64,000 nucleotides of DNA. Origin: Hyphomicrobium_A sp963726795. Lineage in GTDB: Bacteria > Pseudomonadota > Alphaproteobacteria > Rhizobiales > Hyphomicrobiaceae. The stretch spans positions 130,946-194,945 of the forward strand of contig CAVSDD010000008.1 in assembly GCA_963726795.1 (NCBI GenBank), read 5' to 3'. Each line of letters opens with the position of its first letter. The stretch's first letter is position 1. Position numbers and translations under genes: made by a program. Shown piece after piece: positions 36,315 to 49,735 of this stretch. The notes beneath the pieces are model-generated. The model saw only the letters and a list, made by a program, of their open reading frames with translations. It ran no database searches and was not told the origin of the DNA.

Positions 36315-37673
36315 ATGCGCCGGCTAGCGACAGCGCTGATCCTGGCATGTCTGACTTTGCTGTCGGCGGCCGCCTTCGCGGTTGTCTCGACGGTCGAGGT
36401 CTCCGCACAGGATGCAGGCCTCGGCGGCAGCTTCATCACCCCGTTTCCCGAGAACGACATCTACCAGGTGCAGGTCGTCGGCGACTGGATGGGCGATGGT
36501 CTCGTCAACGGTCTCGTCGATGCCTTCGCGGCGAGCCCGGCCGGTATAGCGATTGCGCGCAAGCGCTACGATCTGCCGGGCCTCTACGGCCGCCGCGGCG
36601 ATCTCGATCTCTTGGAAAAGACCTTCGCGACCGATCCGAGCCACGTCGCCGTCGTCATGACCGGCACCGAGGACCGCTACAACCTGGGTTGGAAGCGCAA
36701 CGGCACCGGCGCCGCCAACGACGCGGCGCGCAACGACTACGTCGGGCGCGTCGACCGGGCAATGAAGGCTCTGAAAAAGGGCGGGCGCGCGGTGTACTGG
36801 GTCGGTCTGCCGACCATGCGCCGCTTTCAAGACAACGAGCGCGCGCAGCTCCTGAACGACGTCTTCCGCGAGCGCGCCTACCTCAACGGCGTGCGCTACA
36901 TCGATACCTTCGCGAGCTTCATCGATCAGCAGGGCGGCTATAGCGACTACGGTCCCGACGTGACCGGCAAGGTCAGCCGCCTGCGCGATACCGATGGCGT
37001 GCATTTCACTGACACTGGCTATCGGATGCTCGGGCACTTCGTCGAGCGCGAGTTGCGCCGCGACATCGCGCAGGCGCGTCAGGAGCGCGCGGTCCCGCTC
37101 GCCGGCGACACCGCCGAGCAGGCACAGGTCAATCCCGATCGCGCCAAGCTCAAGGAGCAGAGCGCCAACAAGGACGGCGCCAAGGGCAAGCCGGCCGCCA
37201 AGGACGGCGTTGCAGCCCCGGCGGTCACGGCGTCGGGCGCGCACGAGCAGAAGGCTGAGTTGGGCAAGGTCGACGTGAAGATCTTAGGCCCGGACGGCAC
37301 CGAGCAGGTGGTCACGGTCGACATCGTGCGCCCCGCGATCCCGGCCTCGATCGTCGAGCTCGTCACGCGCAAGCAAAGCGCCGATCAGGCGGCGCAGATG
37401 GGTGACGTGCTGGTCGATCAGATTCCCGGCGGGCTCACCGTGATGAGCTCGATCGTGCCGCCCCGCGGCAGCGACGGGCGCCGGCGCATGTCGCCGACGC
37501 AAACGCCGTCCTACCGCGTCTTTGAGCGCGGTGAGCGCCTTGTGCCCAAACCCGGCCGCGCCGACGACTTCACCTGGCCACGCCCGCCGGCGACGACGGC
37601 CGCATTACCGCAAGCGGCCGCCGATGCGGCCAGTGACGGCGGAGGCGACGGCGACACGACGCAACAGCGTTAG
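36315..37673 (+). CDS. DUF459 SGNH-type hydrolase, exported
   Basis: A 452-aa protein with an N-terminal signal or anchor (ALILACLTLLSAAAFAVVS). The hydrolase domain (about residues 45-260) has VVGDWMGDGLVNGL as block I (in place of the usual GDSL) and DTDGVHFTDTGYRML as the block V Asp-x-x-His. DUF459 proteins are presumed cell-envelope esterases or O-acyl transferases. The C-terminal ~190 residues are charged, Ala/Lys-rich then Pro-rich and probably disordered. The ATG at 36315 is chosen because the signal peptide follows it; the frame is open from 36105. Confidence 0.85.
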   Translation: MRRLATALILACLTLLSAAAFAVVSTVEVSAQDAGLGGSFITPFPENDIYQVQVVGDWMGDGLVNGLVDAFAASPAGIAIARKRYDLPGLYGRRGDLDLLEKTFATDPSHVAVVMTGTEDRYNLGWKRNGTGAANDAARNDYVGRVDRAMKALKKGGRAVYWVGLPTMRRFQDNERAQLLNDVFRERAYLNGVRYIDTFASFIDQQGGYSDYGPDVTGKVSRLRDTDGVHFTDTGYRMLGHFVERELRRDIAQARQERAVPLAGDTAEQAQVNPDRAKLKEQSANKDGAKGKPAAKDGVAAPAVTASGAHEQKAELGKVDVKILGPDGTEQVVTVDIVRPAIPASIVELVTRKQSADQAAQMGDVLVDQIPGGLTVMSSIVPPRGSDGRRRMSPTQTPSYRVFERGERLVPKPGRADDFTWPRPPATTAALPQAAADAASDGGGDGDTTQQR

Positions 37674-37709
37674 ATTTGGAATTTGGTTGGTCAGTAAAGG
37701 AATATTGCC

Positions 37710-38222
37710 ATGCACCAGTTTTTGCTCCGCTCCATCGCGTTTCTTGGGCTTTCGCTGATCGCACTCGGATTTGCCGGACCCGCCAGTGCGGCGGATGCCG
37801 TGAAGACGATCGAGATCGTCAAGAACGCTGACGGCAAGTTCGTGTTTGCCGTCCCCAAGGCCAAGATCGAACCGGGTGAGACGATCAAGTGGGCGGCGAA
37901 GGACGCAGACGTGCCGCATCAGCTTGTGCCCGATACGGATCAGGATGGCTTCAAGGACACCGGTCCGTTCGACGCCAGCAAAGCTCCAAAGCAGCAGTTC
38001 AGCACCCCCGGCCTGATCAAGTATCACTGCGCGATCCATCCCAAGAGCATGAAGGGATCGATCCGGGTTACGGCCGCCGAGCCCGCCGTGCCGCCGGAGG
38101 CGGATACGGAAGATGCTCCCGACGCCAGCGCTCCTGCCAAGGAGGAGGCTGCGCCCAAGGAGGCTCCGGTCAAGAAGGCTCCCGCGAAGAAAGCTCCGCC
38201 GTCGTCGTACGACCCGTACTGA
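37710..38222 (+). CDS. Exported cupredoxin (plastocyanin/azurin-like)
   Basis: A 170-aa periplasmic protein with signal peptide (cleavage near ASA-AD, residue 27) and a type I copper domain: H70 in VPHQL, then C107, H110 and M114 in YHCAIHPKSMKG. It likely carries electrons or copper. The C-terminal ~45 residues form a Pro/Ala/Lys-rich tail ending SSYDPY, longer than usual for pseudoazurin-like proteins. It starts 36 bases after the DUF459 gene, so the two may be co-transcribed. Confidence 0.88.
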   Translation: MHQFLLRSIAFLGLSLIALGFAGPASAADAVKTIEIVKNADGKFVFAVPKAKIEPGETIKWAAKDADVPHQLVPDTDQDGFKDTGPFDASKAPKQQFSTPGLIKYHCAIHPKSMKGSIRVTAAEPAVPPEADTEDAPDASAPAKEEAAPKEAPVKKAPAKKAPPSSYDPY

Positions 38223-38244
38223 TCGGAGCAGGTTTCTGGTCGTT

Positions 38245-38281
38245 GCGCCGCGAAGGGGAGCAGGACCTCCCTTCGTGGCGC
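38245..38281. terminator. Long hairpin between convergent cupredoxin and gltD genes
   Basis: An about 14-bp imperfect stem: GCGCCGCGAAGGGGAG at 38245-38260 pairs with CTCCCTTCGTGGCGC at 38267-38281 around a six-base loop. It lies centrally in the 89-base gap between two convergent genes and could serve both, though no T-run follows. Confidence 0.45.
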
Positions 38282-38311
38282 GTGCGTGACCGGCGACCAG
38301 GCTGAGGCGCG

Positions 38312-39757
38312 TCAGCGCGGCAGCGTCGACGTGCCCATCAGGAACTTGTCGATCGCGGCAGCGGCCTGGCGGCCTTCGCGGATCGCCCACACGACGAGCG
38401 ATTGCCCGCGGCGGATGTCGCCGGCGGCGAACGCCTTCTCGCGGCCGGGCAGCTTGTAATCGCGCTCGTCCGCGTTGAGGCCCTTGAAGCGCCCGCGCGC
38501 AACGATCTCGAGACCCAGCTCCTTGACGAGACCGTCCTCGGCGGGGCCGGAAAAGCCCATGGCGAACAGCACCAGATCGGCGGGCAGCTCGGCGTCGGAG
38601 CCCGCAACCGGCTGCAGCTTCTGATCCACCTGCACGAAATGCAGTTTCTCGACCGTGCCGTTGGTGCCCGAGAAGCCGGTGGTTGAAACCGAGTACTCGA
38701 CCTTGGCGCCTTCGGCCTGGCTCGACGATACGCGCAGCTTCAGCGGCCAGTTGGGCCAGGTCAGCTCCTTGTTCTCGCGCTCGGGCGGCATCGGCATGAT
38801 CTCGAGCTGGGTGACCGACTTGGCGCCCTGGCGGAATGAGGTGCCGATGCAGTCGGAGCCGGTGTCGCCGCCGCCGATGACGATGACGTGCTTGTCCTTG
38901 GCCAGGATGTCCTTGTGGTCGGTGATGGCGGGGGGCACCTCGCCCGAGACGCGGCGGTTCTGCTGCGGCAAGAAATCCATGGCGTAGTGGATGCCGGCCA
39001 GGTCGCGCCCCGGCGAGCTTGCAAAGAAATCGAACGGGTGCTCGGAGCCGCCGGCGAGTAGGAGCGCGTCGTGCGTCGCCTCGAGCTCCTTGGCTGACAC
39101 GGCCACGCCGACGTTGACGTTGCAATGGAAGGTGACGCCTTCGGCCTCCATCTGCTTCACGCGCCGCTCGACGATGCCCTTCTCCATCTTGAAGTCGGGA
39201 ATGCCATAACGCAGCAGCCCGCCGGGCTTGGCGCTCTTCTCGTAGACGTGCACCTCATGGCCTGCGCGCGCGAGCTGCTGCGCCGCTGCCAGGCCGGCGG
39301 GGCCCGAGCCGACGATGGCGATGCGCTTGCCGGTTTTCGTCTCGGCCGGTTCCGGCGCGATCCAGCCTTCGTTGAAGGCGCGGTCGGCGATCGCGGCCTC
39401 GATGCCTTTGATCGTGACCGGCACGTCGTCGATGTTTAGCGTGCAGGCAGCCTCGCAGGGCGCCGGGCACACGCGCCCCGTCACCTCGGGGAAGTTGTTG
39501 GTCGAGTGCAGGTTTGACGCCGCGCGCTTCCAGTCGCCGTGATAGACGAGGTCGTTCCAGTCGGGGATCTGGTTATTGACCGGGCAGCCGGTGTGACAAT
39601 AGGGAATGCCGCAATCCATGCAGCGCGCGGCCTGGACCTTGGTGTCGGCCTCGGCCTGCGGCAGCACGAACTCGCGCCAATGCTTCACGCGATCGGCGGC
39701 GGGCGCGTACTTGGGCGCCGCCCGCTCGAATTCCATAAAGCCCGTTATCTTGCCCAT
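38312..39757 (-). CDS. gltD: Glutamate synthase (NADPH) small subunit
   Basis: A 481-aa flavoprotein that passes electrons from NADPH to the large subunit. N-terminal [4Fe-4S] motifs CMDCGIPYCHTGCPVNNQIP and CPAPCEAAC, FAD-binding IAIVGSGPAGLAAAQQLARA and NADPH-binding VIVIGGGDTGSDCIG are intact. It lies 86 bases downstream of gltB on the same strand, so the two form a gltBD operon with the large subunit first. Confidence 0.97.
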   Translation of the reverse strand: MGKITGFMEFERAAPKYAPAADRVKHWREFVLPQAEADTKVQAARCMDCGIPYCHTGCPVNNQIPDWNDLVYHGDWKRAASNLHSTNNFPEVTGRVCPAPCEAACTLNIDDVPVTIKGIEAAIADRAFNEGWIAPEPAETKTGKRIAIVGSGPAGLAAAQQLARAGHEVHVYEKSAKPGGLLRYGIPDFKMEKGIVERRVKQMEAEGVTFHCNVNVGVAVSAKELEATHDALLLAGGSEHPFDFFASSPGRDLAGIHYAMDFLPQQNRRVSGEVPPAITDHKDILAKDKHVIVIGGGDTGSDCIGTSFRQGAKSVTQLEIMPMPPERENKELTWPNWPLKLRVSSSQAEGAKVEYSVSTTGFSGTNGTVEKLHFVQVDQKLQPVAGSDAELPADLVLFAMGFSGPAEDGLVKELGLEIVARGRFKGLNADERDYKLPGREKAFAAGDIRRGQSLVVWAIREGRQAAAAIDKFLMGTSTLPR

Positions 39758-39843
39758 CTGCCGTTCCGTTGCGCCGTCGCGTGAAGGCGGCGTGCGCCAT
39801 TGTCCCTAGTTCAAACCATCATTTCATGGAGAGCGGCTGCACT

Positions 39844-44625
<4,782 letters not shown>

Positions 44626-44767
44626 TGGCGTTGGCCGAGCGCCTTCAGATCAGCCGGCCCCCGTCCTGAGATAAAGGACAGGAGTACTGACCTTTCACCC
44701 CGAGCTTCGCAGATTTCCCGGCCGCGCACAAGCGGCTGGCCCGGGCCTTGGGGTATTTTCACAATGC

Positions 44768-44807
44768 GTAAAAAGGGCACCCGTCGCCGTGGTGGCGGGC
44801 GCCCTTT
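44768..44807 (-). terminator. Intrinsic terminator after hsp20
   Basis: Read on the minus strand: a GC-rich stem AAAGGGCGCCCGCC / GGCGACGGGTGCCCTTT with a short loop, followed by a run of five T. It lies 27 bases after the hsp20 stop. Confidence 0.75.
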
Positions 44808-44833
44808 GGCCGGTTTGAGGAGAAGCGCTGCGC

Positions 44834-45286
44834 CTAGTTGAGGCCGGCGCCCTCGAGCCGCTTGGCGTTGCCTTCGGCGATCGCGATCGTGCGCGGCTTC
44901 ATGCGCTCGGGCAGATTGCGCTGGAGGTCGATGTGCAGCAGGCCGTCGCGGAATTCCGCGCCCTTGACCTCGACGTAGTCAGCAAGCTGGAAGCGGCGCT
45001 CAAAGGAGCGCGCGGCTATGCCCCGGTGCAGAAACGTGCGCGACTTGTCGTCGGGCTTTTTCGCGCCGGCGACGACGAGCGACGTTTCCTTGACGTCGAT
45101 CTGGAGCTCGTCCTTGGCGAAGCCGGCGACCGCCATGGTGATGCGGTACTCGTTATCGCTCAAGCGCTCGATGTTGTAGGGCGGGTAGGCTTCGCCCTCC
45201 ACGCCGCCGACGCTGTCCATGAGCTGGGCCAGCCGGTCGAAGCCGACGGTGGAACGGTAGAGTGGAGCAAAATCGAACTGTGGCAT
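44834..45286 (-). CDS. Small heat-shock protein, Hsp20/alpha-crystallin family
   Basis: A 150-aa IbpA/HspH-type chaperone. N-terminal PQFDFAPLYRSTVGFDRL and an alpha-crystallin domain (about residues 35-130: PPYNIERLSDNEYRITMAVAGF, KPDDKSRTFLHRGIAARSFERRF). It holds unfolding proteins in oligomers during heat stress. A ROSE-type leader (45287-45373) and an RpoH-like promoter upstream indicate heat control at both transcription and translation. Confidence 0.95.
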   Translation of the reverse strand: MPQFDFAPLYRSTVGFDRLAQLMDSVGGVEGEAYPPYNIERLSDNEYRITMAVAGFAKDELQIDVKETSLVVAGAKKPDDKSRTFLHRGIAARSFERRFQLADYVEVKGAEFRDGLLHIDLQRNLPERMKPRTIAIAEGNAKRLEGAGLN

Positions 45287-45373
45287 GACATATCCTCCAT
45301 AGAAGCGACATGCATTTGACCTGCCCTCGAAAGGGCCAGGCCGGTTTCAGCGCACCCCGGTCGGGCGTGCGCA
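45287..45373 (-). promoter_or_regulatory. ROSE-type RNA thermometer in the hsp20 leader
   Basis: The 87-nt leader folds by eye into three hairpins: GCGCACgCCC/GGGGTGCGC, CCTGgCCCT-TTCG-AGGGCAGG, and a last one in which UCGCUUCU faces the Shine-Dalgarno AUGGAGGAU. UCGCU fits the UYGCU anti-SD signature of ROSE elements, known before small heat-shock genes in this order. At low temperature the SD would be masked; heat would open it. Confidence 0.7.
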
Positions 45374-45379
45374 GCTCCT

Positions 45380-45408
45380 GATTTAGGCGAGGATAAGTGC
45401 CGTTCAAG
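45380..45408 (-). promoter_or_regulatory. RpoH-like promoter of hsp20
   Basis: On the minus strand CTTGAA (45408-45403) is followed, about 15 bases on, by CCTAAATC (45387-45380), resembling the alphaproteobacterial RpoH pattern CTTG...; transcription would start near 45373, giving exactly the ROSE leader. Confidence 0.5.
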
Positions 45409-45608
45409 GGTCGGCCCGAGTGTGGCTTTGGAGCAAATGCGCCGGCTATCACGCACGTGGTTCATCCCTGGCAACGCCGACATCCCCGGCGGACAAACCG
45501 CCATAGCTCCACGACATTCCGACATGCCTTCAGGTCCCGTTCATGTTGGCGGAGCGACCTTCGAGCGGCTTTTGGGGAGCCATCAAACCTTCGTTTTTGG
45601 AGTGTGCA

Positions 45609-46127
45609 ATGTCAGCGCCAGCTCGTTTCGCGGCGGCCTCCGCTGTCGCCGCGTCGTTCTTCTTCTTGAGCCTTCCAGCCGTTGCCGCCGACCTGTGGGA
45701 GCCCCCGCGGGGAGGTCAGGCGTATGAGGATTCCCGCTACGGCGACGTCTACGGCGAGGAGCGCGGGGAGGAATATTCCGAACGCTACTCTCGCGACGAT
45801 TCACGTGACTTCGAGCCGCCCTATCGCCCGCGCGCTTCCGTGCGCGATGAGGGCTACGACCCGCCTTACGATCCAGCTGGGCGCTTCGCGAATGGCTGCG
45901 TTCCGCGGCTTTTGGTGCGCGACCGCCTGCGCGAAGCGGGATGGAGCGACTTCCACGATCTGCAGCCGCGCGGTGGCGTGGTCCTCGTCGAGGCGCGGCG
46001 TCCGTCAGGCCGCCCGTTCGAGCTGACCATCGACCGCTGCTCGGGGTCGATCGTCGAAGCCCGGCCGCTCACCGACGGGCGCTCCTATGCCTACGGCGCG
46101 CGGCGGTACTTCCCGCGTCCCTACTAG
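45609..46127 (+). CDS. Exported protein with PepSY-like C-terminal domain
   Basis: A 172-aa protein with a signal peptide (AAASAVAASFFFLSLPAVAA). The middle (residues 30-90) is Tyr/Asp/Glu/Arg-rich and probably disordered. The last ~75 residues (LLVRDRLREAGWSDFHDLQP, VVLVEARRPSGRPFELTIDR, CSGSIVEARPL) look like a PepSY-type alpha/beta domain common in small exported proteins of this order. Function unknown. ATG 45609 fits the signal peptide; the frame is open from 45543. Confidence 0.78.
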   Translation: MSAPARFAAASAVAASFFFLSLPAVAADLWEPPRGGQAYEDSRYGDVYGEERGEEYSERYSRDDSRDFEPPYRPRASVRDEGYDPPYDPAGRFANGCVPRLLVRDRLREAGWSDFHDLQPRGGVVLVEARRPSGRPFELTIDRCSGSIVEARPLTDGRSYAYGARRYFPRPY

Positions 46128-46226
46128 AAGCTGGCCTAGCCACGACGTCAGAGGGTTCACTGTGGCGGCGCGCCGTTCATTTGTATAATGAGCGCAACAG
46201 AGTCGCGCCGCCGCAGAGGATCGCCG

Positions 46227-47186
46227 ATGAACCTGGTGACGCTTGCCAAGAACCCGGTTCCGAGCGGCGCAACCGTGGGGGCCTTCAAGGGCTACGACGG
46301 CGCCAAGCTGCGTTTCGCGCGCTGGGACGCGACGCGCATGCCCCGTCGCGGCACGGTCTGCCTGTTCGGCGGACGCACCGAATTCATCGAGAAATATTTC
46401 GAGGTCATCGCGGATTTGCGCCGGCGCGGTTTCGCCGTCGCGACGATGGATTGGCGCGGGCAGGGCGGCTCGCAACGCATGCTGTCGAACCCGCGCAAGG
46501 GCTACGTGCGCGGTTTCTGGGAGTACGACCGCGACCTCATCCGCTTCATGAAGGATATCGTGCTCCCCGATTGCCCGCCGCCGTTCATCGGCCTCGCGCA
46601 TTCCATGGGCGGCAACGTGCTGCTGCGCAACGCGACCATGCCGGGGCTGTGGTTTGAGCGCATTATTCTCACGGCGCCGCTGATCGACATCCACGAGAGC
46701 ATTCTTGGCGGGAGGCCCTCTCAGGCCAGAGTTTACGCCGAATTGGGCTGTGCGCTGGGCTTGGGCCGCTCGTATGTGCTGGGCGGCTCGGATAAGACGG
46801 AAGCAAACCAGCCGTTCGAAGACAATGCGCTGACATCCGATTTCGAGCGCTGGTCGCGCACCAAGGCCGTGCTCGATGTTTCCCCCGCGCTGGGACTCGG
46901 CTGGCCGACGCTCGCCTGGCTGCGCGGCGCGCTGCGATCCTGCAAGCGCCTCTCCAATCCGACCTACCCCGCGCGCATCAATGTCCCGCTGCTGATGTTT
47001 GCCGCGAGCGCCGACACCGTCGTTTCTTCGGCGGCGATCGAGGCTTTCGCGGCGGAGGCGAAGGTCGCGTCCTGCATCATGATGCCGGGCTCGCGCCACG
47101 AGATCCTGCAGGAGACCGACAGCGTGCGCACGCGCTTCTGGGCTGCGTTCGACGCGTATCTGGGCGTCGACGTGAAGGTTGCGTGA
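46227..47186 (+). CDS. Alpha/beta hydrolase, lysophospholipase (PldB)-like
   Basis: A 319-aa serine hydrolase: VCLFGGRTEFIEKYFEVIADL and FAVATMDWRGQGGS match the PldB group, the nucleophile elbow is AHSMGGN, Asp lies in FAASADTVVS and His in GSRHEILQE. Likely cytoplasmic lysophospholipase or monoacylglycerol lipase; substrate not proven. ATG 46227 has AGAGGA seven bases upstream; an ATG at 46188 would add 13 residues. Confidence 0.9.
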   Translation: MNLVTLAKNPVPSGATVGAFKGYDGAKLRFARWDATRMPRRGTVCLFGGRTEFIEKYFEVIADLRRRGFAVATMDWRGQGGSQRMLSNPRKGYVRGFWEYDRDLIRFMKDIVLPDCPPPFIGLAHSMGGNVLLRNATMPGLWFERIILTAPLIDIHESILGGRPSQARVYAELGCALGLGRSYVLGGSDKTEANQPFEDNALTSDFERWSRTKAVLDVSPALGLGWPTLAWLRGALRSCKRLSNPTYPARINVPLLMFAASADTVVSSAAIEAFAAEAKVASCIMMPGSRHEILQETDSVRTRFWAAFDAYLGVDVKVA

Positions 47187-47201
47187 CCGGCGTGGGATGC
47201 A

Positions 47202-48002
47202 TCAGCGCGCGAGCGTCCGCAACACCTCATCGTGCAGGCGGCTATCTCCGGTGGCGACTATGCGCCCGCCCGCGGCCGCCGGGCCGCCATCCCACTCGGT
47301 GACGCGCCCCCCGGCGCGCTCGATGATGGGGATGAGCGCCACCACGTCATACGGTTTCAAGCCCGATTCCACGATGACGTCGACGAAGCCGGCCGCCAGC
47401 AGGCAGTAGGCGTAGCAATCGCCGCCGTAGCGGGTCATGCGCGCCTTGTCCCGCAGCCTGGCGAAGCCCTCGATCTCGCTGCCGTCGCCAAAAAGGTCTG
47501 GGTGGGTTGTCGACAGGACGGCATCAGCCAGTCGCGGGCACGCGCGCGTCTTCAGGCGGCGCGCCTTGCCGTCACCGACGCGCATGTGCGCGGAGGCCTT
47601 TTCGGACCAGAACCGCTCGCCGGTGAAGGGCTGGTTCATGAGCCCGAGCAGGGATTGGGATCCGTCGAGCAGGCCGATGAGCGTGCCCCACATCGGCCAG
47701 CCCATGATGAAGGCGCGCGTGCCGTCGATGGGGTCGATGACCCAGCGGAAGCGCGCGTCCTCGCGCTCGCTGCCCATCTCCTCGCCGATCAAGCCGTGCT
47801 CGGGGAATCGCGCTTTGACCGCGCGGCGGATGGCGCGCTCGGCGCCCTGGTCGGCGGCGGTCACGGGATCGTAGCCGCCCTTGCCGGCCTTGTTGGAAAC
47901 GGCGAGCGGGCGCCGGAATTGGGGGCGGATCACGTCGGCCGAGATGTCGGCCAGCTCATGCGCGAACGCCAGCAGCGCCGCAAAGCTTGGTGGTTTGCTC
48001 AT
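47202..48002 (-). CDS. hisN: Histidinol-phosphatase, inositol monophosphatase family
   Basis: A 266-aa metal-dependent phosphatase. Metal-site motifs are intact: GEEMGSE, WVIDPIDGTRAFIMGWPMWG, and GGDCYAYCLLAAGFVDVIVE with the KPYDVVALIPIIERAGG segment. The GGDCYAY variant and HP-D signature fit the HisN type that dephosphorylates histidinol phosphate in actinobacteria and many alphaproteobacteria; a plain inositol phosphatase (SuhB) is the alternative. Tandem sRNA genes lie on the opposite strand just upstream, matching the suhB-RNA neighbourhood known in this class. Confidence 0.9.
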   Translation of the reverse strand: MSKPPSFAALLAFAHELADISADVIRPQFRRPLAVSNKAGKGGYDPVTAADQGAERAIRRAVKARFPEHGLIGEEMGSEREDARFRWVIDPIDGTRAFIMGWPMWGTLIGLLDGSQSLLGLMNQPFTGERFWSEKASAHMRVGDGKARRLKTRACPRLADAVLSTTHPDLFGDGSEIEGFARLRDKARMTRYGGDCYAYCLLAAGFVDVIVESGLKPYDVVALIPIIERAGGRVTEWDGGPAAAGGRIVATGDSRLHDEVLRTLAR

Positions 48003-48119
48003 TTGGAGAGACTGTTGCTCGGTTTAGGCATCAGTTGCTCGACCGCCACATTTAACTATCAAACAGGCCCGGAACAGCCCCGCAGGTTGCTGGAAACGGC
48101 GAAGCAGCTCATAGCTCGA

Positions 48120-48214
48120 TTGTGCGGTGGCGTCGCTGATTCGATGGTCACCGTAGCCCACTTGGGCGTTTCCTCCCTAGACTTGGGCCGTTCGGGTTCG
48201 AACGGCCTTTTTTC
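48120..48214 (+). ncRNA. Alpha-r15/suhB-type small RNA, first copy
   Basis: A ~95-nt unit ending in a perfect 9-bp terminator stem GGCCGTTCG / CGAACGGCC plus T6. Upstream is the conserved single-stranded segment TTGGGCGTTTCCTCCCTAGA, whose CCTCCC can bind Shine-Dalgarno sequences. A TAGCTC box at 48112-48117 may be the -10 element. A second copy lies about 190 bases on. Tandem copies, CU-rich loops and the position next to an IMPase-family gene match the AbcR (alpha-r15, suhB RNA) family, which down-regulates ABC-transporter mRNAs with Hfq in rhizobia. The 5' end is estimated. Confidence 0.72.
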
Positions 48215-48308
48215 GCGTCTAAGGGACTGGCCTGCATCGAGCTTTTCAACCGCGTATACCAGCTCTGCAAAAATTGCATTTGAAAATGCTGCAATGCACC
48301 CTTAGCTT

Positions 48309-48411
48309 GTGCAATGCGACATCGCGAGCCTGGCTCGTGTTGTCGTAGCCCTCCTTGGGCGTTTCCTCCCTAGACTTGGGCCGTTCGTGACCCGAACGGC
48401 CCCTTTTCTTT
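48309..48411 (+). ncRNA. Alpha-r15/suhB-type small RNA, second copy
   Basis: Shares with the first copy an almost identical ~38-nt core (TTGGGCGTTTCCTCCCTAGA then CTTGGGCCGTTC) and a 10-bp terminator GGGCCGTTCG / CGAACGGCCC followed by CTTTTCTTTTC. The 5' half differs from copy one, so target sets may differ. A TTAGCTT box at 48302-48308 may be the -10 element. The 5' end is estimated. Confidence 0.72.
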
Positions 48412-48518
48412 TCTAGGGCCAGTTGTTCCAACTCGAAGCAAATTTGCCCGCGCTGCAACATGCAGACGCGCGCAGCCCTGCAAAAAAAGCTGGGCTAGAT
48501 GAGCGCTGGGGCCATTGC

Positions 48519-49418
48519 CTATTCGGCCGCGGCGCGCCGTTCCAGCAGCGCACACAGATCGTTGAAAAGCGGCCTCGCCAAGCTTTTTAGATCGGCTTGC
48601 AGTTTGCGGAAGCCCGCCGTGGGACGCAGCGTCGCCTCGTCGAGATAGAGACCCCGATTGATCTCGATTTGCACCGCGTGCACGTCGCGGACAGGCCGGC
48701 CGTAATTCTCGGTGATGTAGCCGCCGGCGTAGGGGCGGTTCATCTGCACCTCATAGCCGAGCCCAACGAGAAGGTCCTTCAGGAAGCGCGTGATCTTGCA
48801 ATCGGCGGACGCCCCGAAACGATCGCCGAGCACGATGTCGGGCCGGGGTCCACCAGCCGGCGCCATCGATGCCGACGGCATCGAATGGCAGTCGATCAGA
48901 ATCGCATATCCAAAGCGCGTGCGCGTCTTTTCGATCAGCTCGGCAAGAGCTGCATGGAACGGGATATAGAGTTGCTCGACGCGCTCGAGCCCCGAGGCCA
49001 GAGGCAGCTTGTTGCGATAGATTTCTTCCCCGTCGGCAACGATGCGCGCGATGGTGCCAAGGCCGCCGGCGACGCGCACGGACTGGGAATTGGCGTAATC
49101 GGGTAGCGGCTCGGCAAACAGCTCGGGGTCGAGCTCATAGGGCTCGCGGTTGACGTCAAGGTAGGCGCGCGGAAAGCGCGCCGCGATCAGCGGGACGCCC
49201 TCGGCCGCCACCGGCTTGAACAGCTCGTCGACGAAACAGTCTTCCGACTTGCGCAAGGACAGCGGGCTCAATCGCGAGAGCTGCAGGAAGCTTTTGGGAT
49301 AGACGCTGCCCGAATGAGGCGAGCACAGCACAAACGGCGCGGTCTGCGACGCGGGCTCGATTACCTCATGCGGCGGCAAAAGCTCTGGCGGAATCGCGTG
49401 AAGGTCGCGCGCGGGCAT
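48519..49418 (-). CDS. N-formylglutamate amidohydrolase family protein
   Basis: A 299-aa cytoplasmic hydrolase of the HutG/FGase family: FVLCSPHSGSVYPKSFLQ, RFPRAYLDVNREPYELDP, LIDCHSMPS with metal-binding His, and VQIEINRGLYLDE. Family enzymes release formate from N-formylglutamate in histidine breakdown, but many members are stand-alone and of unknown substrate. No hut genes are nearby. A more divergent family member is encoded at 53556. Confidence 0.9.
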   Translation of the reverse strand: MPARDLHAIPPELLPPHEVIEPASQTAPFVLCSPHSGSVYPKSFLQLSRLSPLSLRKSEDCFVDELFKPVAAEGVPLIAARFPRAYLDVNREPYELDPELFAEPLPDYANSQSVRVAGGLGTIARIVADGEEIYRNKLPLASGLERVEQLYIPFHAALAELIEKTRTRFGYAILIDCHSMPSASMAPAGGPRPDIVLGDRFGASADCKITRFLKDLLVGLGYEVQMNRPYAGGYITENYGRPVRDVHAVQIEINRGLYLDEATLRPTAGFRKLQADLKSLARPLFNDLCALLERRAAAE

Positions 49419-49735
49419 GCGTTTTGCACAATTCCCTTGGCTATGCGGATTTATGGCCCGTCGGGCCCTAAATCCGTGATCGAAGGCGGCTCGAGCCTAA
49501 CCTTAAGCCTTGAACGAATAGATGCAGAGACTTGCGCTTCGCCTCTTGCTCACTGTGCCAACCTGGCCACAATATGTCCACCCGGGGAGCAGAGGGTTGC
49601 AGGCCTCGCGCAGAACTTTTCAGCATCTGAAGCGGCGGCGGTTCATCTTCCGTTTACCATAGTCCCAGCACAGTCAATTCCGCTCCATGCGATGAGCAAG
49701 GCCCCGGAATCGACCAGCCGTAGAGTAAGCGAGTA
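49419..49735. other. Divergent intergenic region before cpdR
   Basis: About 317 bases between the amidohydrolase (minus) and cpdR (plus), presumably with both promoters. No hairpin of note, no tRNA, and no convincing TTAA-N7-TTAA CtrA site was seen. Nothing else recognised. Confidence 0.4.
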
